Positions 22,439 through 33,305 of a stretch of DNA of 64,000 nt are shown here, in pieces. A program made the position numbers and the translations under genes. The notes beneath the pieces were generated by a model. That model saw only the letters and a list, made by a program, of their open reading frames with translations, was not told the origin of the DNA and ran no database searches. Source of the DNA: Rhizomys pruinosus (taxonomy: Eukaryota > Chordata > Mammalia > Rodentia > Spalacidae); NCBI GenBank assembly GCA_009823505.1, contig VZQC01000610.1, positions 1,560,306 to 1,624,305 on the forward strand. Direction: 5' to 3'. How positions within the stretch are numbered: the first letter of the stretch is position 1; each line of letters starts with the position of its first letter.

Positions 22439-23055
22439 TGACCTCCCCTGCCTGCTTCTGCAAGATCCGAGTTTGTAAAAAAGGATCCCGTATGTAGCCA
22501 GATCACGTGGCTACCCTTTCCAACATTCTGACCTCTTACCTTGGCAGGGTTTCCATGTCCTCTGCATCACAGGACTGTTTGGTGGCTTCCTGGACCATTG
22601 GCAGCTTTCTGACTTCACAGTAAACAGGACTGTGGGACAGCTCTGCCCTCCCCATCCCAGTGACAGCACTGCATGGGGGAAATGTTGTCCAGCCCCAGGC
22701 AGTAGGAACCACCATCTCAGCAGCCTGCTCTGTGAAGTTTGGGATTGTACTAGAGGCATTGAAGAACCCCTGCAAGCCTCATCGACTCATTTAACATGCA
22801 TTTACTAAGTGCTTCTCACAGGGTGCATTGCCTAATTTGGAAAATAGCCCTGAGTAAAAACCAAAAACACAGTGCCCCCCCCCAGCTCCCATAAAGGGAG
22901 ACTGAACATAACTGAGTCACAAACACTGAGGGTGAATTTGACAAATCAGGCACAGAGGGAAGGAAGGAGCTGTTCCTAAAACAGAGACACTGAACAAAGG
23001 TTTCATCTGGACTAAGGCCAAAAAGAAAATATCCAAAAATAAAAATAAAAAAGAA
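22439..23055. other. Unassigned intronic sequence
   Basis: Nothing recognised apart from a C homopolymer near 22876. Confidence 0.45.
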
Positions 23056-23251
23056 GGGGCTAGAGAGATGGTTTAGTGATTGAAAGCACTGGCTGATCTC
23101 GCACCCCAGCAAATACATGGCCGATAACAAACATCCATGACTCCACTTCCAGGGGCTCCAACCTGCTCTTCTGACCTCCATGGGCATTGCATGCACATGG
23201 TGCACCTACATATATGTGAGCACTCACACATACACATGAAATAAAAATAAT
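23056..23251 (+). mobile_element. B2 SINE
   Basis: The head ggggctagagagatggttta, the body cttctgacctccatgggcat, and a tail of gaaataaaaataat that runs into a B1. Confidence 0.85.
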
Positions 23252-23402
23252 ACTGGGTGTGGTGGTGCACATCTTTAATCCCAGCACTCTGGAGGCAGAA
23301 GCAAGTGGATCTCTCTGAGTTCAAGGCCAGCCTGGTCTACATAGCAAGTTCCAGGCCATTTGGGGCTATAGGGAGACTCTGTCTCAAAAAGACAAAAAAT
23401 AA
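23252..23402 (+). mobile_element. B1 SINE
   Basis: ctgggtgtggtggtgcacat to gactctgtctcaaaaagaca; it directly follows the B2 tail. Confidence 0.9.
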
Positions 23403-23404
23403 AT

Positions 23405-24625
23405 ATCTTAGAGTGGTCTTAATTTGCATTTCCCTAATTATTAGTGACGTTGAACAGTTTTTAAGATGTTTCTCAGCCATCTCTAATTCCTCCTCTGTGA
23501 AGTCTCTGTTCAGTTCTTTGCTCCATCTTTTGAGTGGTTCATTTGTTTTCTTCTTTGTTTTTTGAGTAGCTTGTATACTCTGGAAATTAATGCTTTGTCA
23601 GATGTATCTGCAGTGAAGGTTTCCTCCCACTCTGTGGGTTTTCTCTTCACTTCCTTGATTGTTTCTTTTGATGTACAGAAGCTTTTGAGTTTAATGAGGT
23701 CCCATTTGTCAATTGTCGATCTTATTTCTTGTGCAGCTGCTGTCTGATTTAGGAAGTCTTTTCCTATGCCTATGTCTTGTAGTCTGTTGCCAAGTTTTTC
23801 TTCTGTCACCTCCAGAGTTTAGGGTTTCACGTTGAGGTCTTTGATCCATCTGGAATTGACTTTTGTACAGGGCAAGAGGTAGGGGTTTAGTTTCATTCTT
23901 CTACAGGTGGTGATCCAGTTTTGCCAACACCACTTACTGAAGATGCTGTCTTTTCTCCATTGTGTCTTCTTGGCCCCCTTGTCAAATATGACGTGGCTGA
24001 AATTGTATGTGCTCAGGTGGATCTTCAGTTTTGTTCCATTGGTCGACTGGTCTGTTTTTCTGCCAGTACCAAGCTGTTTTTATGACTATAGCCCTGTAGT
24101 ATAGTTTGATGTCTGGTAGAGTGATCCCCCCTGTATTGCTCTTTTTGCTCAGGGTTGCTTTGGCTATTTAGGGTCTTTTGTTTTTCCAAATGAAATTGAT
24201 GATTTTTTTCCCCAAGCCTGTGAAGAAGCTCTTGGGGATTTTGATTGGGATTGCATTAAATCTGTACATGAGTTTGGGTAGAATGGACATTTTTACTATA
24301 TTTATTTTCCCAATCTGTGAATGCATAGGAGGTTTGTCCATCTTCTGATGTCTTCCTCAATTTCCTTCTTCAGGGGTTTAAAATTTTTGTTGTAGAGATC
24401 CTTGGTGTCTTTGGTTAGGTTTGTTCCTAGGTATTTTATTGTTTTTGAGGCAATTGTGAGTGGGAAGGTCTCCTTGTATTCCTTCTTCAGTTGCTTGTTG
24501 TTGGTGTAAAGAAAGGCTACTGATTTTTCTAGATTTATTTTGTATCCTGCCACTTTACTGAAGCTCTTAATCATTTCTAGGAGTTTTCTGGTGGAGTTCT
24601 TAGCATCCCTTAGGTAGACAATCAT
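23405..24625 (-). mobile_element. L1 ORF2 fragment (~1.2 kb), degenerate
   Basis: Translated on the minus strand in pieces it shows L1 ORF2 text: a reverse-transcriptase-distal piece with GYKINLEKS and IKYLGTNLTK (24625-24302), then a piece with WDLIKLKSFCTSKETI and KRKPTEWEETF (23809-23510). Stops and frameshifts separate the pieces. Neither the L1 5' end nor the 3' UTR with poly(A) is present, so it is a body fragment and non-functional. Confidence 0.92.
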
Positions 24626-24631
24626 ATCATA

Positions 24632-24634
24632 TCA

Positions 24635-24673
<39 letters not shown>

Positions 24674-24703
24674 ACAAATAAATAAATAGATAAATAAATA
24701 AAT
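24632..24703. repeat. (TAAA)n microsatellite
   Basis: About 17 aaat-type tetranucleotide units with two single-base variants. Confidence 0.93.
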
Positions 24704-24899
24704 CTTTAAAATAAGAAAATGCATTTCCCTCAGCTGCAGAAGGACCATCCTAGGTTGTAATTACAGAAGACATAAAGGGCCTAGGGTAGGAGGAAGTGAA
24801 TCTCTAGCATAGGAAAGAGGAAAGACCACAATTGTGGTGGGGACTTCTCTTTGCAAGATCAGAGGACTATTCCAGCCCCTGCATCACCGTATGCTGGAT

Positions 24900-24943
24900 C
24901 AAGAAAGGAAGGAGCAACAGAGCTGTTCCTCCTTCCTTTCTTG
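24900..24943. repeat. 19-bp inverted repeat (foldback hairpin)
   Basis: The arm caagaaaggaaggagcaac (24900-24918) pairs with 24925-24943 at 18 of 19 positions around the 6-nt spacer agagct. Confidence 0.93.
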
Positions 24944-25169
24944 TTAAGCCTTTCCCTCAAAACTATCACTTACATATATCTGGCTGGAATTGGGTCACCC
25001 CCATCTTCACTGTAGACTAGGAAATTCAGAGTGAATTTTAAAGGAATAGGGCTCATGATTGACAGGCCAATTATTACCTACTAAAGTCAACACATCAGAT
25101 TCTCTAGACAAGGAAGGAGGGAATGAACATTGGATAGAGCTAGCAACATCTACTGATGGTAAAATAATG

Positions 25170-25395
25170 ACTAGGATCCATTCCTACTCAGATAACTCCT
25201 CTCTGTGTAGGACAGGGGGATGGGCTTGTTCCTAGGGAGATGGTTTCCTCTCTGTATAGGATAGTGCAATAGAGTGGAGGACCATTACTAGGCAGATGTC
25301 CTCCCTCTTCTGTGCATAGGATAGAGGAGTGGGCCAGCTCTTAGGCGAGTACCTCCTTCTCTGTATATAGGATAGAGAAATACATGGGCCTTAAA
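25170..25395. repeat. Degenerate ~50-bp tandem repeat, about four copies
   Basis: Copies anchored by cctctctgtgtagg, cctctctgtatagg, ctcttctgtgcatagg and ccttctctgtatatagg start near 25198, 25247, 25303 and 25352. Confidence 0.75.
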
Positions 25396-25730
25396 TGATA
25401 CAAGATGAACTCTAGTCCAGGCGGGGATCTGAGAAGGTGAGTTTGTGAACTGCTAAGCTGCTTTTTAGATAAGCAAGGATTCACTCAGGAAGTAGAGAGA
25501 ACATTGAAAGGACACAGGAGGTAGGGCGTGAACTCAGACCAGGTCCCATATGCTCAGGACTTGGTAGTTGACCTCAAGCAGCTCTTATTAATGTGTCCTG
25601 CTGTGAGCAAGAATCAGGATGAACCAGGAAGGTGAAGCCATGGCTGCCCCTGCATGCAGGTTTTCTCTTTTACACTCTATTCTCAACCTGGCTTAAATCA
25701 GGCAAGTGAATGGAGTAAAAAATAACCCTT

Positions 25731-25922
25731 GCTGACTGGGGAGATGATGACTGCAGCACAAACAGGAGGGCGTGAGCTTCAATTCCGAGCACTAATGCAT
25801 AAAGATGTGCTGGGGAGGGAGACAGGAGGATCCCTGTGGCTGGCTGGTTGGCCCTGCCTGCCGCCAGGCTGAATTAATGACTCCCAGTTCAGTGAAAGAC
25901 CCTGTCTCAAAAAATAAGATGG
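25731..25922 (+). mobile_element. B4 SINE, 5' part
   Basis: ctgactggggagatgatgac, a B1-like centre, then gaccctgtctcaaaaaataa. The 3' end is displaced to 26303. Confidence 0.65.
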
Positions 25923-26107
25923 AGGGACTAGAAAGATATCTCAATGATTAAGAGCACTTGCTATTCACCAAAGGACCTAGGTTTGGTTCCCAGAACCTAG
26001 ATGGACAATCACAACCATCTATACAGAATTCCAACACCCTCTTCTGGCCTCCATGGGTACTATACAAATGTGATGTACATGCAAAATACTCATACAGGTA
26101 AAATTTA
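25923..26107 (+). mobile_element. B2 SINE inserted in the B4
   Basis: gggactagaaagatatctca head, ctcttctggcctccatgggt body, and an A-rich tail. Confidence 0.85.
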
Positions 26108-26125
26108 AATAGATAAATATTTTTT

Positions 26126-26280
26126 GCCAGCCAGGCATTGGTGGCGCATGCCTTTAATCCTAGCACTTGGGAGGCAGAGGCAGGCGGATCTCTGTGAGTT
26201 CAAGGCCAGCCTGGTCTACAGAGTGAGTTCCAGGACAGCTGGGTCTACAGGGAGACCCTGTCTCAAAAAGACAAAAAAAA
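26126..26280 (+). mobile_element. B1 SINE inserted in the B2 tail
   Basis: A full B1 with an 18-bp perfect target duplication aaatagataaatattttt at 26108-26125 and 26281-26298. Confidence 0.95.
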
Positions 26281-26302
26281 AAATAGATAAATATTTTTTT
26301 TT

Positions 26303-26366
26303 TAAAGTAGAGAGCAGTTGAGGAAGATAGATGATATCAGCCTGGACCTTCACATTTGTGCATGCA

Positions 26367-26409
<43 letters not shown>

Positions 26410-26421
26410 ACATACACACAC
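26303..26421 (+). mobile_element. B4 SINE, 3' part with (CA)n tail
   Basis: gagagcagttgaggaagata, cagcctggaccttcacattt, then CA repeats (26370-26421), the usual 3' end of a B4. Confidence 0.7.
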
Positions 26422-27214
26422 AATGACAGAAACATGGGCTTTGAAGTATAACATGAATCTGATTACATGGGCAAATTGTATTCCTAAATAAGGTCAGTTC
26501 ATAGATACCAGAAACTAGGCTTTGGAATTAGCATGTTCAAGAGCATAATGCTACACACCGTGGGCTCTGAGGCATGAGAGTAAAGCTACATGTTGGGGTG
26601 TGGTTGGGATGGATGTTCTAGGAAAGGGGATGGACTTAATGGGGATGGATTTTTGAGGTCTGAACAAACGCGATGCCTCCAGGAAATACAAGGACTCCTG
26701 GATAAGCAGGTAGAGTACAGAGTGAGAGTGGGGGAGCAGAGAGTAGGGAGGGAGACAGTGGGGGACAGAGTGTCCTGTGCCATGAGGTGAGATGGGAGCC
26801 TCAGAAGGGGCAGAGATGATGAGGGCACCCAGGCAAAGGCAGATGGGGCTGGCTCAGAGATGGCAAGAAGTGCTTTGGTCTTAGAGAGTGTGGGGTCTTT
26901 GGAGTTCTGAGCAGGGTTTCTACTGGCTTTCTCTGGCTTCCTGTTTGAAGGAGGCTGGCAAGATAGAGTTGGCTCTGCAGCTGTTAATTGCCAGGAAGCC
27001 GTAATCACTAGGAGAATGTCTGAAATCATCTGTTAGGGATTTTTTTTGAAGTAAGTGAAATCCTGTGATAGCCTGCCCTAATTATTTCCTGGGCTTAAAG
27101 TAACCAGGTGCACCAAAGACATTATTTCTCCTCTTCTGATTTATGAAGGTCTTGGGGTCCATGTTTTGAAACTGCTGAGGGAATGTGTTTGGAATGGCGT
27201 CGTAGGAACTAGAA
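26422..27214. other. Unassigned intronic sequence
   Basis: No gene or repeat was recognised. The 147-residue minus-strand frame at 26586-27029 has no known domain. Confidence 0.45.
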
Positions 27215-27277
27215 ACTTTTCTACTTGACTCACAATAAAAGTCGGTTTGACTTTTATTGTGAGTCAAGTAGAAAAGT
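27215..27277. repeat. Perfect 29-bp inverted repeat with 5-nt loop
   Basis: Arm 27215-27243 (begins acttttctacttgactcac) is the exact reverse complement of 27249-27277, separated only by ggttt. The match stops abruptly at both outer ends. Confidence 0.97.
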
Positions 27278-27324
27278 CTAATAAACTAAAAAGCCTTCCA
27301 GATCTTTTGTTGTAAATAACAACT

Positions 27325-27484
27325 TTAATGTTTATCGCATCTATTTGTGCATGTGTGTCCACATGCCATGGCACACGTGCCGAGGTCAGGGGACAACCCG
27401 GAGGAGTCAGTTCTCTCCGTCCACTATGTAGGTTCCAGGAATCAAACTCAGGTCATCATGAACCATCTCACCTCACTGGTCCCT
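27325..27484 (-). mobile_element. B3 SINE
   Basis: Reverse B3: catggcacacgtgccgaggt, ggggacaacccggaggagt, atcaaactcaggtcatcatg. Confidence 0.8.
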
Positions 27485-27519
27485 CAACTTTATTTTTTTA
27501 TTTTTTTTTTTATTTTTGA

Positions 27520-27637
27520 GAATTTCATATGTGACTATTATCTTTGCATTATTTCCATTCCTCCAGGTCCTCCACTGACTCCTCCCATGTCCTCTTACTT
27601 CCTCTCAAATTCTTGTCCTCTTCTTTGATTATTGTTG

Positions 27638-27671
<34 letters not shown>

Positions 27672-28090
27672 CCCTATATAAAATGCACTGAGTCCACTTA
27701 GTAGTACTCATGTGTACCTGTGTTTAGGGTGGTCCATTGGGATTAGACAACCTCTCAGGTAGCTCTTCCTGGGAGAAAAGGATTCTCCCTCCCTAGCATC
27801 CACTGATTACCTGTAGCTCTCCATCTTGGGGTGGGACCCTGTGACCTTCCCCCATCCAATTTGCCATGTGGGCTGATGTCATTATGCAGAACTTGTTAGA
27901 CTACCATAAAGTGGCAGTGTCATTGATGCAGCTTCCATATCCTGTCTCAAATGCATTAACTAGCAGCAGGGGTCTGTCCCTCTGGCTCCTGTGCTCTTTC
28001 CACCCCCTCTTTTGCATTGTCCCCTGAGCCTTGAGTGGAGAGGTTGCTTTGTAGATGTGTCACTTAGGACTATGGCCCCTCAACTTTAAA
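27520..28090. mobile_element. Rodent L1 3'-region (Lx-like) remnant with a CA repeat
   Basis: Blocks gagaatttcatatgtgac, cactgagtccacttagtag and ttgcattgtcccctgagcct resemble the segment at 13966. A CA run is inside at 27640-27670. Confidence 0.5.
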
Positions 28091-28262
28091 TATCAAAGAA
28101 TTATGCCGTATTTATTATTACCAAAGAAAAAGATGCACCGTGAACTTGGAGGATTTGGGGCATAACAGATTCACATGCGGGAGGCATTTGGTGAACTTCT
28201 GGGACCCGGGGGGTCCAGAGCTTGGGTACCAGAATGTGACTGGATGTTAAAAAGGGATAAAA

Positions 28263-28562
28263 GGGGCTGGAGAGATGGCCTAGCGGTTAAGAGCACCGAC
28301 CGCTCTTGCAGAGAACCCGGGTTCGATCCCCAGCACCCACATGGCGGCCAAGAACCGTCTGAAACTCCAATTCCAGGAGAACTCCAGTTCCAGGGGAGTC
28401 CGACATCCTCTTCTGACCTCCGCGGCATTGCACGACACGGGTGCACAGACTTGCATGCAGACAGTACATTCATACACATACAGAAATAAATAAAATTAAT
28501 AAAAAAATAAAAATAAATAAATAAATAAAATAATAAATAAAAAATAAATAAATAAATAAAAT
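28263..28562 (+). mobile_element. Young B2 SINE with intact promoter boxes
   Basis: It begins ggggctggagagatggccta and has a perfect B-box ggttcgatccc at 28320-28330 and a long A/T-rich tail. A 17-bp internal duplication lies at 28363-28396. The target duplication aaaaagggataaaa is perfect (28249-28262 and 28563-28576). Confidence 0.95.
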
Positions 28563-28729
28563 AAAAAGGGATAAAAACCGTGATAGCACCCAACCCAGAG
28601 CCTCTTGGAATTTTGAAGGCTAAATCACCCCTTGGCCAGAGTAGATATTCAAAAACAGTTTTTGAGGATGAATGGTTATTTATTTTTTAGAATGAATGGT
28701 TATTTAAAGATGAATGAGACAAAGAATAT

Positions 28730-29010
28730 TGTGGTTTGAATATGAAGTCCCCCCACAGACTCCTGTGCGAGAACGCTTGGGCTCCAGCTGGTGGCTCTGT
28801 TGTGGGATCTTTGGAATGAATGTGAGGCCTCTCTAGGTATCCTGGACCATTTAATATGGGCCTTTGGACATGATTTCTGCTCCACCCTGAGTTCTCTGAT
28901 TCTGGGTCCATTGTGAAGTGAAGAGTCCTAGCAACAAGCTCTGGCTACCCTGAACTCCACCATGCCTTCCCTGCCATGATGGACTGTACACTTTCACACA
29001 TGAGCCCACA
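28730..29010 (+). mobile_element. MT/MaLR-type LTR, diverged
   Basis: It starts tgtggtttgaatatgaagtc, the usual MaLR opening, and includes accatgccttccctgccatg. The 3' end is not clear. Confidence 0.6.
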
Positions 29011-29530
29011 TGTCTTGTCTGGTGGTTCTTTTGTTTTGTTTTGTTTTGTTTTTACATCAAGAAGAAAAGTCACACAATTCCAGGTTGAGTATGAACTTCA
29101 TTTTGTATTTATAAAACAAAGCTTGGGAAGAAGAGGTCCCCTTCCTACTGCATTCTTGGGCCAAGACTCTGCATTGAGCATGTGCTGAAAGTTAGGGTTT
29201 CCTCTCTGTGGTCATGTTACTACTAAACTAGCTTAGTTCCATGCTAAACTTAGTGTATATTTACTATTGGATGACAGTGTTGCTCCTGCATGGCTCCCGT
29301 GGCCTGCTGAAGAGTGCTGCATTCAGCTATATGCTGGAGGGAGGGACCTGTTGGACCCACAGAACTGAAAGCACCATGATGCCTTCCTGAGAACTGTGGC
29401 TCAAGGATGCAACCGATTGAACTTTTCCTTTGGGTACCATCTACCTCCCACTTGAGATGTGATTTCATTCAGATGAAGTAATGATACATTAGAGAAAGGT
29501 GAAATCCAGTTAACTGATGGTTGACAAAAA
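29011..29530. other. Unassigned intronic sequence
   Basis: Nothing recognised. Confidence 0.4.
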
Positions 29531-29534
29531 GTGG

Positions 29535-29738
29535 GAGGGAGGACTGGAGTGGTTAAAAACTATGCTGGGTTCAATTCCCACCACCCTCATGGTGGCTAAC
29601 ACCCATCTGTAACTCTGCTTCCTGGGGATTCGACACCCTCTTCTGGCCTTCACAGGCATTGCACAACACGGGTACACTTAAATGCATGCAGGTAAAGCAC
29701 TCATACACATAAAATAAAAATAATAAGTTTTTTAAAGA
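29535..29738 (+). mobile_element. B2 SINE, head partly deleted
   Basis: gggttcaattcccaccaccc, ctcttctggccttcacaggc and an A-rich tail. The first part (ggactggagtggttaaaaac) lacks several bases of the normal head. Confidence 0.85.
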
Positions 29739-30500
29739 TGGGTAGGAATCAGTGAGGCTATATGGAACTTAGTGAATGTAACATTGTCAATGGGAAAATA
29801 CTGAAGCACACATAGAGAAATTGAAATTCTGATGAGGTGAATTTGTATATGTATAGTAAGTGTGTTTGTGTGTTAGCTAGGTGAGTTTTTAGATATGTAA
29901 CTACATATGTGTCATAGGCATGATAAAGACGTTTTAAGTTATGGGGAGCACCATAAATTTGGAAGCCATTGACCTTTGGTCAGCATCTCCTTACTGCTGC
30001 ATACTGAGCCAGGGACTTTGTACCCATGTGCTGTATGATCCTAAATGGGCAGTTCACTTCTCCAGCCCAGATATGTTTTCTGACTGGTGCAGGTGCCCTC
30101 TCCAGGTGGCAGGAGCTGTGAGGTTGACTTTGAGGTCTGAGATTTCTGACTTCACATCTCTGACATCCTCCTGGGCCGACTGTGTCTGTGGATGAGTTAC
30201 TTGTACTGCCGTGAAATTTAGCATTGAGCTGGATAGACAAGGATGCCTTGAGCATGGAGCCACGACCCTACTCAACACTTTAGAGTTATTATTGTGTGCA
30301 TTTTCAAAGACCACTTGGAGGTATAAAAAGAGAACATAGTAAAGATTTTTTAAAAAGCATTAAGCCTCCATTTATGCCCCATTATTCATCCGGGAGATCA
30401 AAACCTTCAAGAATAAACATGCTCAGTGCCACTTACAGATTTTGACAGGAAAGTGCAGTTACAAAGGTGCCCTCCTCAAAGTACTAATTGTCATCAATAA
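29739..30500. other. Unassigned intronic sequence
   Basis: Nothing recognised. Confidence 0.4.
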
Positions 30501-30501
30501 A

Positions 30502-30689
30502 GTGTCTCTCCAGACAGCTCAGTGGTTAAGAGCACACACTCTTCTTCCAGAGGTAGTACCGACATCAGGCTGCTCACAATCACATAAAACTCTCATCTCC
30601 AGGGGATGTGATGCCATCCATGGACATTACACTCACATGGAACATGTGCACACACTCTCTCACACAAATTTAAAAAATAAATCTTTAAT
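30502..30689 (+). mobile_element. B2 SINE
   Basis: ctccagacagctcagtggtt, ctcatctccaggggatgtga and the tail aaaaaataaatctttaa. Confidence 0.8.
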
Positions 30690-31050
30690 GTGTCTCTTCC
30701 TCAAAGAGCTTTCCAGTGGAAGGGCTTGTCATAGTCATACCATATCATGCCAATTCAGTAATGTGTCAAAGGACAAATTCACAGTCCTTCAAGCACAACA
30801 GTGGGAAGGATGAGACATGCCATGGTGCTTGGGTGATATGGAGAGCCCTGTGTCCCATGTGACTCACAGACTGGCCACAGTGTGAGGCTAGGTGGTTACT
30901 CTTAGGAGAGATGTAAATTAGAACATCTGGTGTCAGAGAGAGTGGTGCGTATGTACATTACCCAGCCAGCGGTCGCCCAGGCTTCACTCTGGTGTACTTT
31001 GTGACTCTGCTCACACAGTTTACACAGTGTTCCTCAGCTGAAGTTTATGC
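30690..31050. other. Unassigned intronic sequence
   Basis: Nothing recognised. Confidence 0.4.
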
Positions 31051-31052
31051 AG

Positions 31053-31430
31053 CCTGTATTAGTTTCTTAAAGTTACTGTAACAAATTCCTGAAAAGTGCA
31101 AGGCTCAATTCTCTTCTTGTTCTAGAGATTAGAAGTCAAAGTCACACCCCTCAGACGCTCCAGGGGGAAATACCTTGGCCATTTCTAGTTTCTAGTTTGA
31201 GGGTGCATCTCTCCAATTTCTGCCTCCATCTTCAATTTTCCCCCCAACATTCTTCACCTAAGGACACTTGTCCTTGAACTAAGGGCCCATTCTAAAAGTG
31301 GGATCACCTCAGTTCATGATCCTTAGTTACATCTGCAAAGGCCAGCTTTCCAAGGAAGTGTGTCACTTTCAGGTTTTAGAGCTTGAAGTGGGCATAATTA
31401 GGGGGAAGGGCACAATTCAACCCATCGTAC
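31053..31430 (+). mobile_element. Ancient mammalian interspersed repeat
   Basis: gtattagtttcttaaagtta, ctgtaacaaattcc and gttacatctgcaaaggcc match a repeat also common in human DNA and related to the 400-bp rodent family. I do not assign a name. Confidence 0.55.
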
Positions 31431-32334
31431 AACTCAAGAGAAGATAAAAACTCTGTGATCAAAGTTCTCCCCAATAACTGTCTTGCCAAGGCTCTATATG
31501 CTAGGCGGCTGGTAGCACAGGTGGGATGACAAAGATGCCAACCAGGCCGGTGGCTGCCAGAGGTCTGAGCTGATGAGTGAAGAATTTACTCTCCCTAGCC
31601 TCAGTTTCCCTATCTGTAAAGTCTTCCCAGAAACTTGCTGTGCAAATGTTGTGTTCTCTATAAGTCTTTCTTTGAATGTCATTTTGAAATTATATCAAGC
31701 CTCTGCCCCTCTAACAACTCGATTTCATTCCAGAGCACCCACTAAAAGCTAGGCTATTACATAGGATTCTTATTCATCTGCTTATCAGCATTTTCTTCCA
31801 AAGCAAGGAAGCTTCCAGAAAGACAGTTTTTGCCTGTGTGTTCACTGTTCTGTCCCTAAGCCTGGAATAATACCTGGCACATAGTGGGTCCTCCGGGATT
31901 CTTTAGAGGCATAAATGAGTGACAGGTGCCTAGAGCCATGTCACCAGCTACTAGGGCCATGTCACCAGCCTTGTGAAAAAATGAGAGAATCAACCTAACA
32001 TCGCACAGTGGATCTTAAGGGACTGTAAACCCTCTGTCTAGTTTCCTGAATTACTTCTTTTGTACTGTACCCATAATGCCTTGGTATCATTCATTCACAG
32101 AAGGGAATATACCACAGGATACCATACAGTGAGAGAATTATAGTGTTTGGCTCCCCTGTCCTGTCCAACACAGACATATTGGTAAGAAACATAGTTGATT
32201 CTCATGATTCACAGTAGGCTGTCTGTGACATTTCCAGAAAAGCTGAATTGGTACGTAGGAATCATCACTGCAATGGAACACATACACAGTTAGGATCCTG
32301 GGAGCCCTCCAACCCCCGTTACCCTTCTGTGTGT
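31431..32334. other. Unassigned intronic sequence with a small duplication
   Basis: agccatgtcaccagc occurs twice in 31933-31970 (about 23-bp spacing). Nothing else was recognised. Confidence 0.4.
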
Positions 32335-32665
32335 AGTGCAGACATTTCTCATACCTAACAGAAACAACTGAAGGGAGGAAGGATTTACTTGGGCTCACAG
32401 TTTGACAGGGCGCAGTCTACATGGGGAAGGTGTGGCAGTGGAAGCAGGAGGCAGCTTTCTCACATCATGGCTAATCGGGAAACAGAGGGAGCTTTGGCCA
32501 GAATGGCTGAGCTAAGATCCCCCAGTCCTACTTCTGCAACTGCATTTTCTAGCTAGGCATCATGTCTTAAAGGGTACACAGTCTCCTCAAAATAGGGTGA
32601 CCAGCTAGGCATGAAGTGTCTCAGCACATGAGCCTGTGGGGACATCTCACATTGAAACCATAATA
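32335..32665 (+). mobile_element. Diverged relative of the ~400-bp LTR-class repeat
   Basis: ggaaggatttacttgggctc, cacagtttgacagggcgcag and acatctcacattgaaaccat recall the family. The 5' end is missing. Confidence 0.5.
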
Positions 32666-32741
32666 CGCACATTGCCATCAGCCATGAGTAGAAGACCAGG
32701 CTTATGTCTATATTAACTTTTTCCTTTGACTGTTGAATTTG

Positions 32742-32838
32742 TTTTTCAGACAGGGTCTCATGTAGTCCAAGGTGGACTGCAACTCTGTAGCTGAGACTGA
32801 CCTTGAATCCTGATCCTCCTGCTTCCATCTCCCATGTG
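32742..32838 (-). mobile_element. B1 SINE fragment
   Basis: ttcagacagggtctcatgta and gactgaccttgaatcctgat are a reverse B1 left half. Confidence 0.6.
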
Positions 32839-32940
32839 TTTGTATGTTCAGAGTCATCTGATTTATTATCTTCTTTTGTGCTTGGACACTGAAGTCACTG
32901 AAGCTTGTGTTGAAGGAAGTTCTCTGCATGACACCATCCT

Positions 32941-32990
32941 CATCAGGTCACCACGGCCTCCTGGTCGTCAGGTCACCACAGCCTCCTGAC
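32941..32990. repeat. 25-bp tandem duplication
   Basis: tcaggtcaccacggcctcct and tcaggtcaccacagcctcct lie 25 bp apart. Confidence 0.85.
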
Positions 32991-33068
32991 ACTTAGTCCT
33001 TTCACTTTAGAGCTGTGCTTTGGGGCATTTTAAATAAGAAAATAAGCCCTCATCCTACAGAAGCACAA

Positions 33069-33305
33069 AAATTAGCTAGGCCTAATCACCTAGGCCTGTA
33101 ATCAAAGGTACTCAAGAGATCGAGGCAAGAGAGCTACAAGTTCCTGTCCCACCTAGGTTACAGAGTGAATTCAAGTTTAGCCCGGGCAGTTTAGCAAGAC
33201 CTTGCCTCACAATGTACAAAGAAGGCTGGAGCCATAGTTCAGAGGTAGAGTGTTTTCCTGGCCTGCCTGACGCTCTGTTTTGGGCATGTAGTATTGAAAA
33301 AATAA
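33069..33305 (+). mobile_element. Old ID-B1-type SINE sequence
   Basis: An old B1-like part (cctaggcctgtaatcaaagg, gaccttgcctcacaa) is followed by an ID-like part (ctggagccatagttcagagg). Confidence 0.5.

Larger units (their letters stand above)
24715..25730. other. Unassigned intronic sequence with a foldback and a degenerate tandem repeat
   Basis: No gene was recognised. It contains the inverted repeat at 24900-24943 and the roughly 50-bp tandem repeat at 25170-25395. Confidence 0.5.

Noticed and set aside
21908..22441. 177-residue frame with a nine-residue repeat
   Set aside because: The repeat period explains the open frame, and the 28-bp units break phase near the end. No domain, splice site or expression evidence.
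23510..24625. Possible reverse-transcriptase gene
   Set aside because: It is a 5'- and 3'-truncated, frameshifted L1 ORF2 fragment, not an active gene.
28320..28330. tRNA gene suggested by a perfect B-box
   Set aside because: The B-box belongs to a B2 SINE; no cloverleaf or acceptor stem is present.
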